Shown: positions 26,083 through 34,537 of the stretch, piece after piece
Numbering within the stretch: position 1 is the first letter of the stretch
How the letters are laid out: each line of letters begins with the position of its first letter
NCBI RefSeq assembly: GCF_047250385.1
Contig: NZ_JBLBVM010000050.1
Location: 1 to 64,000, forward strand
Reading direction: 5' to 3'
Origin: Glaciecola sp047250385
GTDB lineage: Bacteria > Pseudomonadota > Gammaproteobacteria > Enterobacterales > Alteromonadaceae
Length of the DNA: 64,000 nt
Notes under the pieces: model-generated
Told to the model about the DNA's origin: nothing
The model's database searches: none
Seen by the model: the letters and a program-made list of their open reading frames with translations, nothing else
Position numbers and translations under genes: made by a program

Positions 26083-28518
26083 ATGAGTGGCGCACGCGCA
26101 TTTTTTCGAAAAATACTTACTTCGCCAATCCGTTGGTTAATCTCGGTTAACAGTGTGCCCGCTAATGTAGAGACTGAACTGGGCATAAATAAACAAAAAC
26201 CCATAATCTACTTACTTCAAACCGAATCCATTGCTGATCTCGTTGCATTGCAGAAATCAACAGCAGGTTTGGGTCTACCCAACCCTGTTGCACCGATAGA
26301 GTTTTTAGGTCAAAGCCATAAACGTTGCTATTTTCTAACTCGGCCACAAAGTCTTTTTTCAAGAAAAATTAAGAAGACCAGCATTGAAGACGTCTTCACC
26401 AATACCTTTTTATTGCATCGAGAGAATCCCGAACTAGATTTACAAGTTGTGCCCGTATTTATATCGTGGGGAAGATCAACAGGTAAAAAATCATCAGGAT
26501 TTGCACAACTATTAGCAGATAGAGCCTCTCCGAGCTGGTTGAGAAAGTTCTTTATTTTACTCTTTTTAGGTCGCGATAATGTGGTCAGCTACAGCAAAGC
26601 CGTCTCAACTAAACAAATGGCGGAATTGCATGGTTCGAACCAAAGGATCTCACAAAAACTAGTAAGAGTAGCGAGGACTCACTTTCATCGAAAGAGACAA
26701 GCTTTAACGGGGCCAACGCTTTTAGAACGTTCAACCTTATATAACTCCTTACTTGGTTCAGACGCAGTCAAACAAGCCATGTTAGAAGACATGCGCTCAA
26801 AAAATATCAGCGCACAAGAAGCGAGAAAACTTGCAATAAGCTACATTGACGAAATTGCAGCGGACTATCGCGTGGGTCTAGTGCGCATTGGCGAACGCAT
26901 TTTAAGCAAGATATGGAACAAAATTTATAACGGTATTCATGTCGGTCATGCATATCGAGTAAGAGAACTAGCCCAGAATGGTCACGAAATTATTTACGTT
27001 CCGTGCCATCGCTCACACATGGATTATTTGCTTTTAACCTATGTCATTCACAATGAAGGCTTAGTTACGCCGCATATTGCCGCCGGCATTAACCTCAACT
27101 TTTGGCCTGTAGGTAAGATATTCAGAAAAGGCGGTGCTTTCTTTCTTCGACGCAGCTTTGCGGGCAACAAGCTATATAGCACAACCTTCAGAGAGTATTT
27201 AGAGTTGTTATTCAACCGCGGCTACTCGGTTAAGTATTATCCCGAGGGTGGGCGCTCAAGAACTGGCAGACTATTACCACCAAAAACCGGCATGCTAGCC
27301 ATGACCTTGCAAGCTGCGCTAAAAGGGATTAACCGCCCAGTGTCGATTGTTCCGGTTTATCTTGGTTACGAACACGTAATGGAAGTGAAGAGCTACCAGA
27401 AAGAATTGAAAGGGAACACTAAAAAGAAAGAGTCCCCTACCCAAGTTTTTTCTGCCATTCGCAAGTTAAAAAATTATGGTCATGGTTTCGTGAACTTTGG
27501 CGAGCCTATTCAGATCAATCAGTTTTTAGACAGTAATGTAGACAACTGGCGTGAAACAACACCCGATGATCCAAACAAAAAGCCCGCATGGTTAACGCCA
27601 GCAGTAAATCAACTGGCCGATACAATCATGACTCGCATCAATCGAGCCGCAGCTTTGAACGGTACAGCCTTGGTTGCACTTTGCTTGCTATCATCGAAAA
27701 CGCAAATTATGAGTCAGTCTGAACTCACTGCAGCAATTAGCGATTACTTAGAGTTATTATCAAATGTGCCTTTTAGCGGTGACTTCACATTGCCGGAAGC
27801 CGATGCAGAAGAGTTAGTAGAAACAACATTAGCATTGAAGCGTTTCGAGCAGTCGGAAGACGAATACGGAAAAATGATTGCTACCAAAGAAGGTAAAGCT
27901 GTTTTACTAACATATTATCGTAACAATATTATGCACGTATTTGCTTTACCCAGCTTAATTATGGCGGTCGTATTTAATAATAAGAAAACCGAAGCGTCGC
28001 GTGTAATTGATATGGTTAAAAAGCTTTATCCATTGCTGAAGCGTGAATTCTTCATGCATTATTCACTGGACGAAGCAGTTAAAATCGCTGAACAATTGGT
28101 TGAGCAAATGAAGACCCAAGGTTTACTCAGTCAAAGTGAAGAGTATTTAATGCCACCGCCGTCTAGCTCAGACAGCTTCCATTCTGCTTGGTTACTGAGT
28201 CGTGCAATGCAAGAGACATGGCAACGCTATGCGGTTGTTTTAAGTGTATTGGAAAAAGAGAAATCCTTAGCTCGCACTCAATTAGAAAAACAAAGCTGTG
28301 TTGTTGCTGAAAGGCTGTCTACTTTGTATGGCATGAGCTCACCGGAATTTTACGATAAAAATGTACTAGGCTCATTCGTGAATGCCTTACGCGAAAATAA
28401 GCTACTCAACACACTCGATAGCGGCACTTTAGAGTTCTCTGAAGACAGCCGAGCCTTAAAAGAAGCGATCATGGAATTAGTTTGGCCTGAAATTGCTCAG
28501 CATTTAGAGAAGATTTAA
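26083..28518 (+). CDS. plsB: Glycerol-3-phosphate 1-O-acyltransferase PlsB
   Basis: PlsB acylates position 1 of glycerol-3-phosphate at the inner membrane, the first step of phospholipid synthesis. The 811-residue product starting MSGARAFFRK has the usual length (E. coli 807). The acyltransferase box HRSHMDYL (HX4D) and PEGGRSRTGR are present. The true start is ATG 26083 with AGGAAG ten bases upstream. The same frame stays open upstream to 25906 but that part runs across the transposon end at 25950 and is not coding. The insertion leaves 132 bp of native upstream DNA. Confidence 0.97.
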   Translation: MSGARAFFRKILTSPIRWLISVNSVPANVETELGINKQKPIIYLLQTESIADLVALQKSTAGLGLPNPVAPIEFLGQSHKRCYFLTRPQSLFSRKIKKTSIEDVFTNTFLLHRENPELDLQVVPVFISWGRSTGKKSSGFAQLLADRASPSWLRKFFILLFLGRDNVVSYSKAVSTKQMAELHGSNQRISQKLVRVARTHFHRKRQALTGPTLLERSTLYNSLLGSDAVKQAMLEDMRSKNISAQEARKLAISYIDEIAADYRVGLVRIGERILSKIWNKIYNGIHVGHAYRVRELAQNGHEIIYVPCHRSHMDYLLLTYVIHNEGLVTPHIAAGINLNFWPVGKIFRKGGAFFLRRSFAGNKLYSTTFREYLELLFNRGYSVKYYPEGGRSRTGRLLPPKTGMLAMTLQAALKGINRPVSIVPVYLGYEHVMEVKSYQKELKGNTKKKESPTQVFSAIRKLKNYGHGFVNFGEPIQINQFLDSNVDNWRETTPDDPNKKPAWLTPAVNQLADTIMTRINRAAALNGTALVALCLLSSKTQIMSQSELTAAISDYLELLSNVPFSGDFTLPEADAEELVETTLALKRFEQSEDEYGKMIATKEGKAVLLTYYRNNIMHVFALPSLIMAVVFNNKKTEASRVIDMVKKLYPLLKREFFMHYSLDEAVKIAEQLVEQMKTQGLLSQSEEYLMPPPSSSDSFHSAWLLSRAMQETWQRYAVVLSVLEKEKSLARTQLEKQSCVVAERLSTLYGMSSPEFYDKNVLGSFVNALRENKLLNTLDSGTLEFSEDSRALKEAIMELVWPEIAQHLEKI

Positions 28519-28545
28519 AGCTATAGTGCAATATTTGAAGCAATT

Positions 28546-28915
28546 CTTGCTTGTGCATAATACTGTTCGTTAAAGCCTTTTACTAACTCTATCAATCTCA
28601 GCATCGCAGCAGATAGACGGAGATTACTGCCTTCGCAGTAAAGACGAGGGGCTTTTAAAGCTTGCACGAACAGTATTATGCCGCTTTAAGAAAGACGAGG
28701 GGCTTTTAAAACTTGCACGACCAGTATTATGCCGTTTTAAGAAAGACGAGGGGCTTTTAAACCTAGCACGAACAGTATTGTGCCGCTTTAAGAGAGACGA
28801 GGGGCTTTTAAACCTTGCACGAACAGTATTATGCCGCTTTAAGAATGACGAAGGGCTTTTAAACCTTGCACGAACAGTATTATGCCACTTTCAGAATGAC
28901 GTGGTCTTAAGCAAG
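28546..28915. repeat. 51-bp tandem repeat array downstream of plsB
   Basis: Units begin with gacga(g/a)gggcttttaaa at 28643, 28694, 28745, 28796 and 28847, with a decayed sixth at 28898: an exact 51-bp period. Each unit contains gcacgaacagtattatgcc. A single inverted partner, gcataatactgttcg, lies at 28554-28568, so transcripts could fold onto the array. The unit is a multiple of three and one frame stays open through all copies, but it has no start codon or binding site, so I do not call a gene. No other feature is seen in 28519-28992. Confidence 0.85.
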
Positions 28916-28992
28916 GATGAAAGTGGACTTGTTGAATAGCTCATGCAACTCGTTTATTCTGAAATCAACGTTCTTTATTGTTAAGCGGCAGA

Positions 28993-29757
28993 ATGAATCG
29001 ATATAAAAGTTTCATTGGGACTCTAGTTCTCAGCATCTTGGTTTTCAGTGCCGAATGTCACTCATGGCAAAACAATACCCTTCCTAAAATAAACTTCGGC
29101 TATTCAGAGTTCGCACCCTACACTTACACAGATGAAAAGGGTCTAGCGGTTGGAGAGGTGACCGAGATTATTAAGAAGGTAGTGATTGACTCAGGTTATG
29201 AATTCACTGCTTATCCCGGCCCTAATCGACGCTTATTCAGAAATATGGTGACGGATAAAATTGACTTACTCATGGTCGTCCCTTTTACCAGCCCTGGTTC
29301 AGACAAATTAATATTTGGAGAGAAAGTATTTGATACTTTGGATATGTCTGTCTTTTGGTTGGCAGACAAAACGCCTCCTATTAGTAATATATCTCAATTA
29401 CAGGGAACACCACTTATCACCATCGCAGGATACAGTTATGGTGGCGCGTTCAGAGGAGAAGGGGCGTTAGTGAGCAATGAACGCTTTAACTCAGAAAATC
29501 ATCCGCGCGCTTTGAAAGCGCTTGTTCAACAACGCGCACAATACTTATTAGCCTACAAGAAGCCGGCTCTGTTTTACCTTAATTCAGATCCAAGTTTGAA
29601 ACTACATTCTTACACCCTTGAAAAGATACCTCTAGTGTTGTCTATTAGGCGAAACTATCCAAACGCTGAGCAAGTTCTAAAAGAAATTGAAACACGCTAT
29701 GCCGAACTGTTCCCTGTGCGTTTTCTAACTTTAAACCCAATTCTACCAAATGAGTAA
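28993..29757 (+). CDS. Periplasmic solute-binding protein, family 3 type
   Basis: The 254-residue product has a signal peptide (FIGTLVLSILVFSAECHS) and the start of an SBP_bac_3 fold (LPKINFGYSEFAPYTY, then GLAVGEVTEIIKKVV). Alternating binding-protein lobes follow. In marine gammaproteobacteria such stand-alone proteins without a permease are common and their ligands unknown. I choose ATG 28993 over the TTG at 28978, because the signal peptide then starts normally. A similar but distinct gene follows 119 bp downstream. Confidence 0.75.
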   Translation: MNRYKSFIGTLVLSILVFSAECHSWQNNTLPKINFGYSEFAPYTYTDEKGLAVGEVTEIIKKVVIDSGYEFTAYPGPNRRLFRNMVTDKIDLLMVVPFTSPGSDKLIFGEKVFDTLDMSVFWLADKTPPISNISQLQGTPLITIAGYSYGGAFRGEGALVSNERFNSENHPRALKALVQQRAQYLLAYKKPALFYLNSDPSLKLHSYTLEKIPLVLSIRRNYPNAEQVLKEIETRYAELFPVRFLTLNPILPNE

Positions 29758-29876
29758 GTTGGTTTAATTTAAAACGACGCTAAGCAAGATTTTATTTAAG
29801 TAAAACCTAGGCTTATTGTGTAGAGACTGTATGTAGACTATGCTAACTAATCCTTTAATTAATATACAGGTAGTAG

Positions 29877-30779
29877 ATGAAGTCGTTTTTCCTAGTTATA
29901 TGCTACTTGTTGCCTTTCTTTGTTCATGCAAGTGAGGAAGTAGACGAGATTTTCTACCCTCAGCCTACAGGAAAGGCGGATGTCAGAGACAAATACTTTT
30001 ACGAATTACTGCAATTATCATTAGAAAAATCCATCGATAAGTTTGGGGCATATTCTTTAAAGTACGCTGAGATTGAACTTCCGAGTACACGAATTCCCGT
30101 TGAAATGAGCCGCGGTCAATATGTTAATGTTTTAACTTCCCCTACGAGTACTCAACTTGAGTCTATGGTACTTCCGATTAAAATTCCCTTAGTGAAGGGG
30201 ATCCAAGGTTTGCGGCTACTGTTAATAAAAAAAAGCAAACAAGCGCAGTTCGCTGAAGTAGAAAACCTTAATCAACTTACGAATTTTATATTAGGACAAG
30301 GCAAAGGATGGCTAGACACTATCGTATTTAACGAGGCTGGTTTAGACGTTGCAACATCTACGGAATATCATGTGCTTTTTAAAATGCTTGCCTTCGACCG
30401 CTTCGATGCATTTCCTAGAGGCTTAAATGAAATATACCGAGAACTAGATGAGCGGAAGACAGTTTATCCAGAATTTGCAGTCGAGCAGAAATTAGTTATT
30501 TATTACGACTTACCCGTCTACTTTTTTGTTCAATTAGGGGACGAAAGACTGCATGACAGAATTCAGTATGGTTTGAATAACGCGCTCGAAGATGGCAGTT
30601 TTGACCAACTCTTTTTTGACTATTATGGTAAGGATATTATCAATGCCAAGCTTCATAATCGGACCTTATTCTATCTGCCAAATAAATTTGTACCCGTCAT
30701 TGATAAACCGCAATATAGGCAGTTTTGGTTACCCTTTATTCTAGAGAAAACGGCAACATTAGATGCCCCTCTCGATTAG
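29877..30779 (+). CDS. Exported binding-protein-like protein of unknown ligand
   Basis: 300 residues with a signal peptide (MKSFFLVICYLLPFFVHA). The body, with YFYELLQLSLEKS, VLFKMLAFDRFDAFPRGLNE and a C-terminal YGLNNALEDGSFDQLFFDYY, follows the pattern of periplasmic substrate-binding-like proteins found near other SBP_bac_3 genes in this group of bacteria. The GSFDQLF segment is typical of the last helix of that fold. No permease lies nearby. Function not known. Confidence 0.65.
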   Translation: MKSFFLVICYLLPFFVHASEEVDEIFYPQPTGKADVRDKYFYELLQLSLEKSIDKFGAYSLKYAEIELPSTRIPVEMSRGQYVNVLTSPTSTQLESMVLPIKIPLVKGIQGLRLLLIKKSKQAQFAEVENLNQLTNFILGQGKGWLDTIVFNEAGLDVATSTEYHVLFKMLAFDRFDAFPRGLNEIYRELDERKTVYPEFAVEQKLVIYYDLPVYFFVQLGDERLHDRIQYGLNNALEDGSFDQLFFDYYGKDIINAKLHNRTLFYLPNKFVPVIDKPQYRQFWLPFILEKTATLDAPLD

Positions 30780-30813
30780 CCTCTCTCGTTCAAAAATGTC
30801 TAAGATCGAAGCT

Positions 30814-32379
30814 TCATTTCTGCCCAGATAAAAACAAACGATACGCTGGATTGTCTTGATGTTCATGCACATCAAAACCGAGTTCTTTCACATGTAAATC
30901 AAACAACTCTCTTTTATTATCTTCTATATCGAAGCCCGCTAGCACCAGCCCTTCGGCAGCACCATGATTGCGATAATGAAACAGGGTTATATTCCATTGC
31001 TCACCAAGCTTGCTCAAAAAGTGCATCAATGCGCCAGGGTATTCTGGGAATGAGAATGAAAATATATGCTCGTTTATGGGTTCTTGCGGTTTACCACCTA
31101 CCATATGGCGAACGTGCAACTTAGCTAATTCATTATCCGACATATCAAAACACTCGTAACCGTTCTTATTCAGTCGTTTTAATAATGCCTGCAACTCAGC
31201 CATGCCGCGTTTTAGCTTCACTCCTACAAAGATATGCGCTTCATCGCCTTTCGCAAAACGATAATTAAACTCTGTGATGGTGATGCCACCAAGCATTGTG
31301 CAGAATGCTTTGAAAGAGCCTTTCGTTTCAGGAATTTTTACCGCAAACACCGCTTCTTTTTGCTCGCCTAACTCACAGCGTTCAGACACATAACGAAGCG
31401 TGTGGAAATTGATATTTGCGCCACACAAAATACCACCAATGACTGCGCCTTGAAGCTTGTATTGTTTGCTGTATTTTCGGATCGCTGCTACGGATAATGC
31501 GCCCGCCGGTTCAGCAATAACGCGCGTATCATCGAAGATATCTTTAATTGCCGCACAAATCTCATCATTACTAACCGTGATAACGTCATCTAAATATTCT
31601 TGGCACAAACGAAATGTTTCGCTACCAATCGTTTTAACTGCAACGCCATCGGCGAATATACCTACCGTTGGTAAGGTAACCGGAGCGCCTTTTTCCATTG
31701 CCGCTTTTAAACAAGCCGATTCAACGGACTCAACACCGATTATTTTAATATCTGGACGTATTTGTTTGATATATATAGCGATGCCAGCAGCTAATCCGCC
31801 GCCGCCAACCGCAACGAAGAGGTATTCTAAATTAGGGTTTTGTTCCAGCATCTCTTTTGCAATAGTGCCTTGCCCAGCGATCACATCTGGATGATCAAAA
31901 GGCGGTATCATTGAGAAACCTTGTTCTTTGCAAAGTGTTCTAGCTACATCATTAGCTTGGTCAAAACTTGTCCCCGACTGCACAACGGTCACATTGCTGC
32001 CACCAAATCGCTTTACGGCTTCTACTTTGATATCTGGCGTCGTTTCTGGCATAACGATGGTGGCTTTGATATTGAGCTTTTTCGCTGCATAAGCAACACC
32101 TTGGGCGTGGTTTCCTGCTGAGGCTGCAACAACACCAGCCGCTTTTTTCTCATCACTGAGTTGGCGTATACAATTATACGCACCACGAATTTTGAAAGAC
32201 TTCACCGGCTGCTGGTCTTCGCGCTTCAAATACACTTTGTTCTTCAGCTCTGCCGACAAGCTTGAGAGATAATCCAAATCAGAATTAATTGCGGCCTCAT
32301 ATACTGGGGCACACAAGATCTTCGTTAAATATTGATAAGGCGTTTTTTCGCTTGTGGTTTTTACACTACTTAAAGTCAT
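30814..32379 (-). CDS. ilvA: Biosynthetic threonine ammonia-lyase IlvA
   Basis: IlvA deaminates threonine to 2-oxobutanoate, the committed step to isoleucine. The 521-residue protein has the PLP fold with the Schiff-base Lys63 in VKSFKIRGAYNC and the phosphate loop GGGGLAAG near 195. Two C-terminal ACT-like regulatory domains (about 335-515) bind isoleucine or valine, marking the biosynthetic form. The start overlaps the ilvD stop (TAATG), so the two genes are coupled. Confidence 0.97.
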   Translation of the reverse strand: MTLSSVKTTSEKTPYQYLTKILCAPVYEAAINSDLDYLSSLSAELKNKVYLKREDQQPVKSFKIRGAYNCIRQLSDEKKAAGVVAASAGNHAQGVAYAAKKLNIKATIVMPETTPDIKVEAVKRFGGSNVTVVQSGTSFDQANDVARTLCKEQGFSMIPPFDHPDVIAGQGTIAKEMLEQNPNLEYLFVAVGGGGLAAGIAIYIKQIRPDIKIIGVESVESACLKAAMEKGAPVTLPTVGIFADGVAVKTIGSETFRLCQEYLDDVITVSNDEICAAIKDIFDDTRVIAEPAGALSVAAIRKYSKQYKLQGAVIGGILCGANINFHTLRYVSERCELGEQKEAVFAVKIPETKGSFKAFCTMLGGITITEFNYRFAKGDEAHIFVGVKLKRGMAELQALLKRLNKNGYECFDMSDNELAKLHVRHMVGGKPQEPINEHIFSFSFPEYPGALMHFLSKLGEQWNITLFHYRNHGAAEGLVLAGFDIEDNKRELFDLHVKELGFDVHEHQDNPAYRLFLSGQK

Positions 32380-34226
32380 TAGTAATCCAGTTTTGATGGG
32401 TCACGAACGGCGCCTTTATCAGCGCTTGATGCCAACATAGCAAACACTTTCAATGCGGTGCTTACTTCACGCTTTCTATCCACTGGCTTCCAGGGGGTCG
32501 CCGAATTATTCATCGCGTTTCTTCTAGCTTGCAATTGTGCATCATCGAGCACCAAATTCATTGTTCGATTAGGAATGTCGATAGCGATAGTGTCACCATT
32601 TTGCACTAAAGCGAGTCCACCGCCACTAGCCGCTTCTGGTGAACAGTGACCAATAGAGAGACCAGATGTACCACCAGAAAAGCGCCCATCTGTGATCAAA
32701 GCGCACTCTTTACCTAAACCTTTCGACTTCAAATATGAGGTTGGGTAAAGCATTTCTTGCATGCCTGGGCCGCCCTTTGGTCCTTCATATCGAATAACCA
32801 CAACTTCACCCGACTTAACTTCATCATTCAAGATACCCGCAACGGCATCGTCTTGGCTTTCGTATACGCGAGCTGGGCCTGTGAATTTATGAATAGACTC
32901 ATCAACACCCGCAGTTTTCACGATGCAGCCATTTTCAGCTAAATTACCAAATAAAACAGCTAAACCGCCCTCTAAACTAAAGGCGTTTTCAATACTGCGA
33001 ATACAACCTTTTTCGCGGTCAACATCAGCCGATGGATAGCGACAACTTTGACTGAAAGCTTGGGTTGTTCTAATGCCAGCAGGGCCCGCTTTATAGAATT
33101 CTAGAGCTTTTTCATTTTGTGGATTGGTAATATCCCATTCGGCAATCACTTCTTTCATACTCTTGCCAAGTACATGAGGGTTGTCACCGTGTAGAAGACC
33201 GGCTTTATTCAGTTCATTTAGAATGCCCATGACACCACCTGCTCTGTGCACATCTTCCATGTGATATTCGGGTGTGGAAGGCGCTACTTTGCATAAATGC
33301 GGTACTTTGCGTGACAGACGATCAATATCATCCATGGTGAATTCAACTTCACCTTCAATCGCGGCGGCTAGCAAATGTAGAATGGTATTGGTTGAGCCAC
33401 CCATCGCGATATCTAGGCTCATCGCATTTTCGAACGCCTTAAAGTTCGCAATATTTCTTGGCAATGCTGTTGGATCGTTATCACCATACCAACGCTTGCA
33501 TAAATTAACGATTTCAACACCTGCTTGCTTAAACAAACCTTCACGGTCGGCATGAGTTGCCAGCATTGAACCATTGCCGGGTAATGACAAACCTAGCGCT
33601 TCGGTTAGGCAGTTCATTGAGTTTGCGGTGAACATGCCTGAGCAAGAACCACACGTTGGGCAAGCTGAGCGTTCTATTTGATCTGAATCTTCTTGAGATA
33701 CTTTATCGTCAGCGGCTGCGACCATCGCATCAACGAGATCGAGCTTGATAAGTTGATCGCTTAGTTTTGTTTTCCCTGCTTCCATCGGGCCACCCGAAAC
33801 AAAGATGACAGGTACGTTAAGGCGCATAGCTGCCATCAACATGCCTGGGGTAATTTTGTCGCAGTTTGAAATACACACGATTGCGTCGGCGCAATGCGCG
33901 TTAACCATATATTCCACAGAGTCGGCGATGATTTCGCGCGAAGGAAGGCTATACAGCATGCCGCTGTGCCCCATTGCGATGCCATCATCAACCGCTATGG
34001 TATTGAATTCTTTTGCAACGCCACCTGCGGCTTCAATACTGCGCGCGACGAGTTGCCCCATATCTTTAAGGTGCACATGACCAGGCACAAACTGAGTGAA
34101 GGAGTTGGATACGGCAATAATCGGCTTCCCAAAATCACCATCTTTCATGCCAGTCGCTCGCCATAGTGCTCTTGCACCCGCCATATTTCGGCCTTGAGTA
34201 GATGTTGCTGAACGTAATTTAGGCAT
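32379..34226 (-). CDS. ilvD: Dihydroxy-acid dehydratase IlvD
   Basis: IlvD dehydrates dihydroxy acids in isoleucine and valine synthesis. The 615-residue product has the iron-sulfur cysteines in SNCDKITPGM and CPTCGSCSGMFTANSMNC, and the C-terminal ITDGRFSGGTSGLSIGH. AGGAG lies close to the ATG. It is the first structural gene behind a probable attenuator. Unlike enteric bacteria, no ilvG, ilvM or ilvE precedes it. Confidence 0.97.
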   Translation of the reverse strand: MPKLRSATSTQGRNMAGARALWRATGMKDGDFGKPIIAVSNSFTQFVPGHVHLKDMGQLVARSIEAAGGVAKEFNTIAVDDGIAMGHSGMLYSLPSREIIADSVEYMVNAHCADAIVCISNCDKITPGMLMAAMRLNVPVIFVSGGPMEAGKTKLSDQLIKLDLVDAMVAAADDKVSQEDSDQIERSACPTCGSCSGMFTANSMNCLTEALGLSLPGNGSMLATHADREGLFKQAGVEIVNLCKRWYGDNDPTALPRNIANFKAFENAMSLDIAMGGSTNTILHLLAAAIEGEVEFTMDDIDRLSRKVPHLCKVAPSTPEYHMEDVHRAGGVMGILNELNKAGLLHGDNPHVLGKSMKEVIAEWDITNPQNEKALEFYKAGPAGIRTTQAFSQSCRYPSADVDREKGCIRSIENAFSLEGGLAVLFGNLAENGCIVKTAGVDESIHKFTGPARVYESQDDAVAGILNDEVKSGEVVVIRYEGPKGGPGMQEMLYPTSYLKSKGLGKECALITDGRFSGGTSGLSIGHCSPEAASGGGLALVQNGDTIAIDIPNRTMNLVLDDAQLQARRNAMNNSATPWKPVDRKREVSTALKVFAMLASSADKGAVRDPSKLDY

Positions 34227-34275
34227 TGCTTTCTCCTGCTATCGCATCAATAAGGATTAGGGCTTTTAAAACAAA

Positions 34276-34300
34276 AAAACCCTCTATAAAAGAGGGTTTT
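34276..34300 (-). terminator. Probable ilvDA attenuator terminator
   Basis: On the minus strand ACCCTCT and AGAGGGT form a stem (extended by AAA/TTT) followed by TTTTTTTG, 50 bp ahead of ilvD. An upstream GCGAGGGCG (about 34322-34330) could pair with the CCCTC arm and act as antiterminator. This matches the layout of ilv leaders. Confidence 0.7.
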
Positions 34301-34358
34301 GTGAATTCTGAGAATGCACTGCGCCCTCGCTCAACTAACGCTTACACACTATTTATGG

Positions 34359-34400
34359 CTAAGTCGTTGTTGCGAAGATGCTTGAAAAATATTGATTCAT
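34359..34400 (-). CDS. Possible 13-residue leader peptide of ilvDA
   Basis: The frame MNQYFSSIFATTT ends with three Thr codons, about 60 bp before the terminator hairpin. Thr is the IlvA substrate; Ile occurs once. It has a weak binding site (gag eleven bases upstream). Leader peptides of ilv operons usually carry runs of Ile, Val and Leu codons, so this is suggestive only. Confidence 0.3.
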   Translation of the reverse strand: MNQYFSSIFATTT

Positions 34401-34537
34401 ATTGTCGTCACTCGGTCAATGTGCCTGAATTAAAGGCGCTTCGCAAGCACTTCTTGAAAAAACTGCTACAAAGTCCAGCTGATTTTCCCCTGCTCATCAA
34501 ATAGGCTATACGCATAAAAACCATTAGGATTTAATTC

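Noticed and set aside
28643..28898. CRISPR array or repeat-protein gene
   Set aside because: The 51-bp units are repeats end to end without unique spacers; the open frame has no start codon or binding site.
34226..34504. 92-residue plus-strand frame before comM
   Set aside because: It runs through the ilvDA leader and terminator on the other strand and lacks a binding site.
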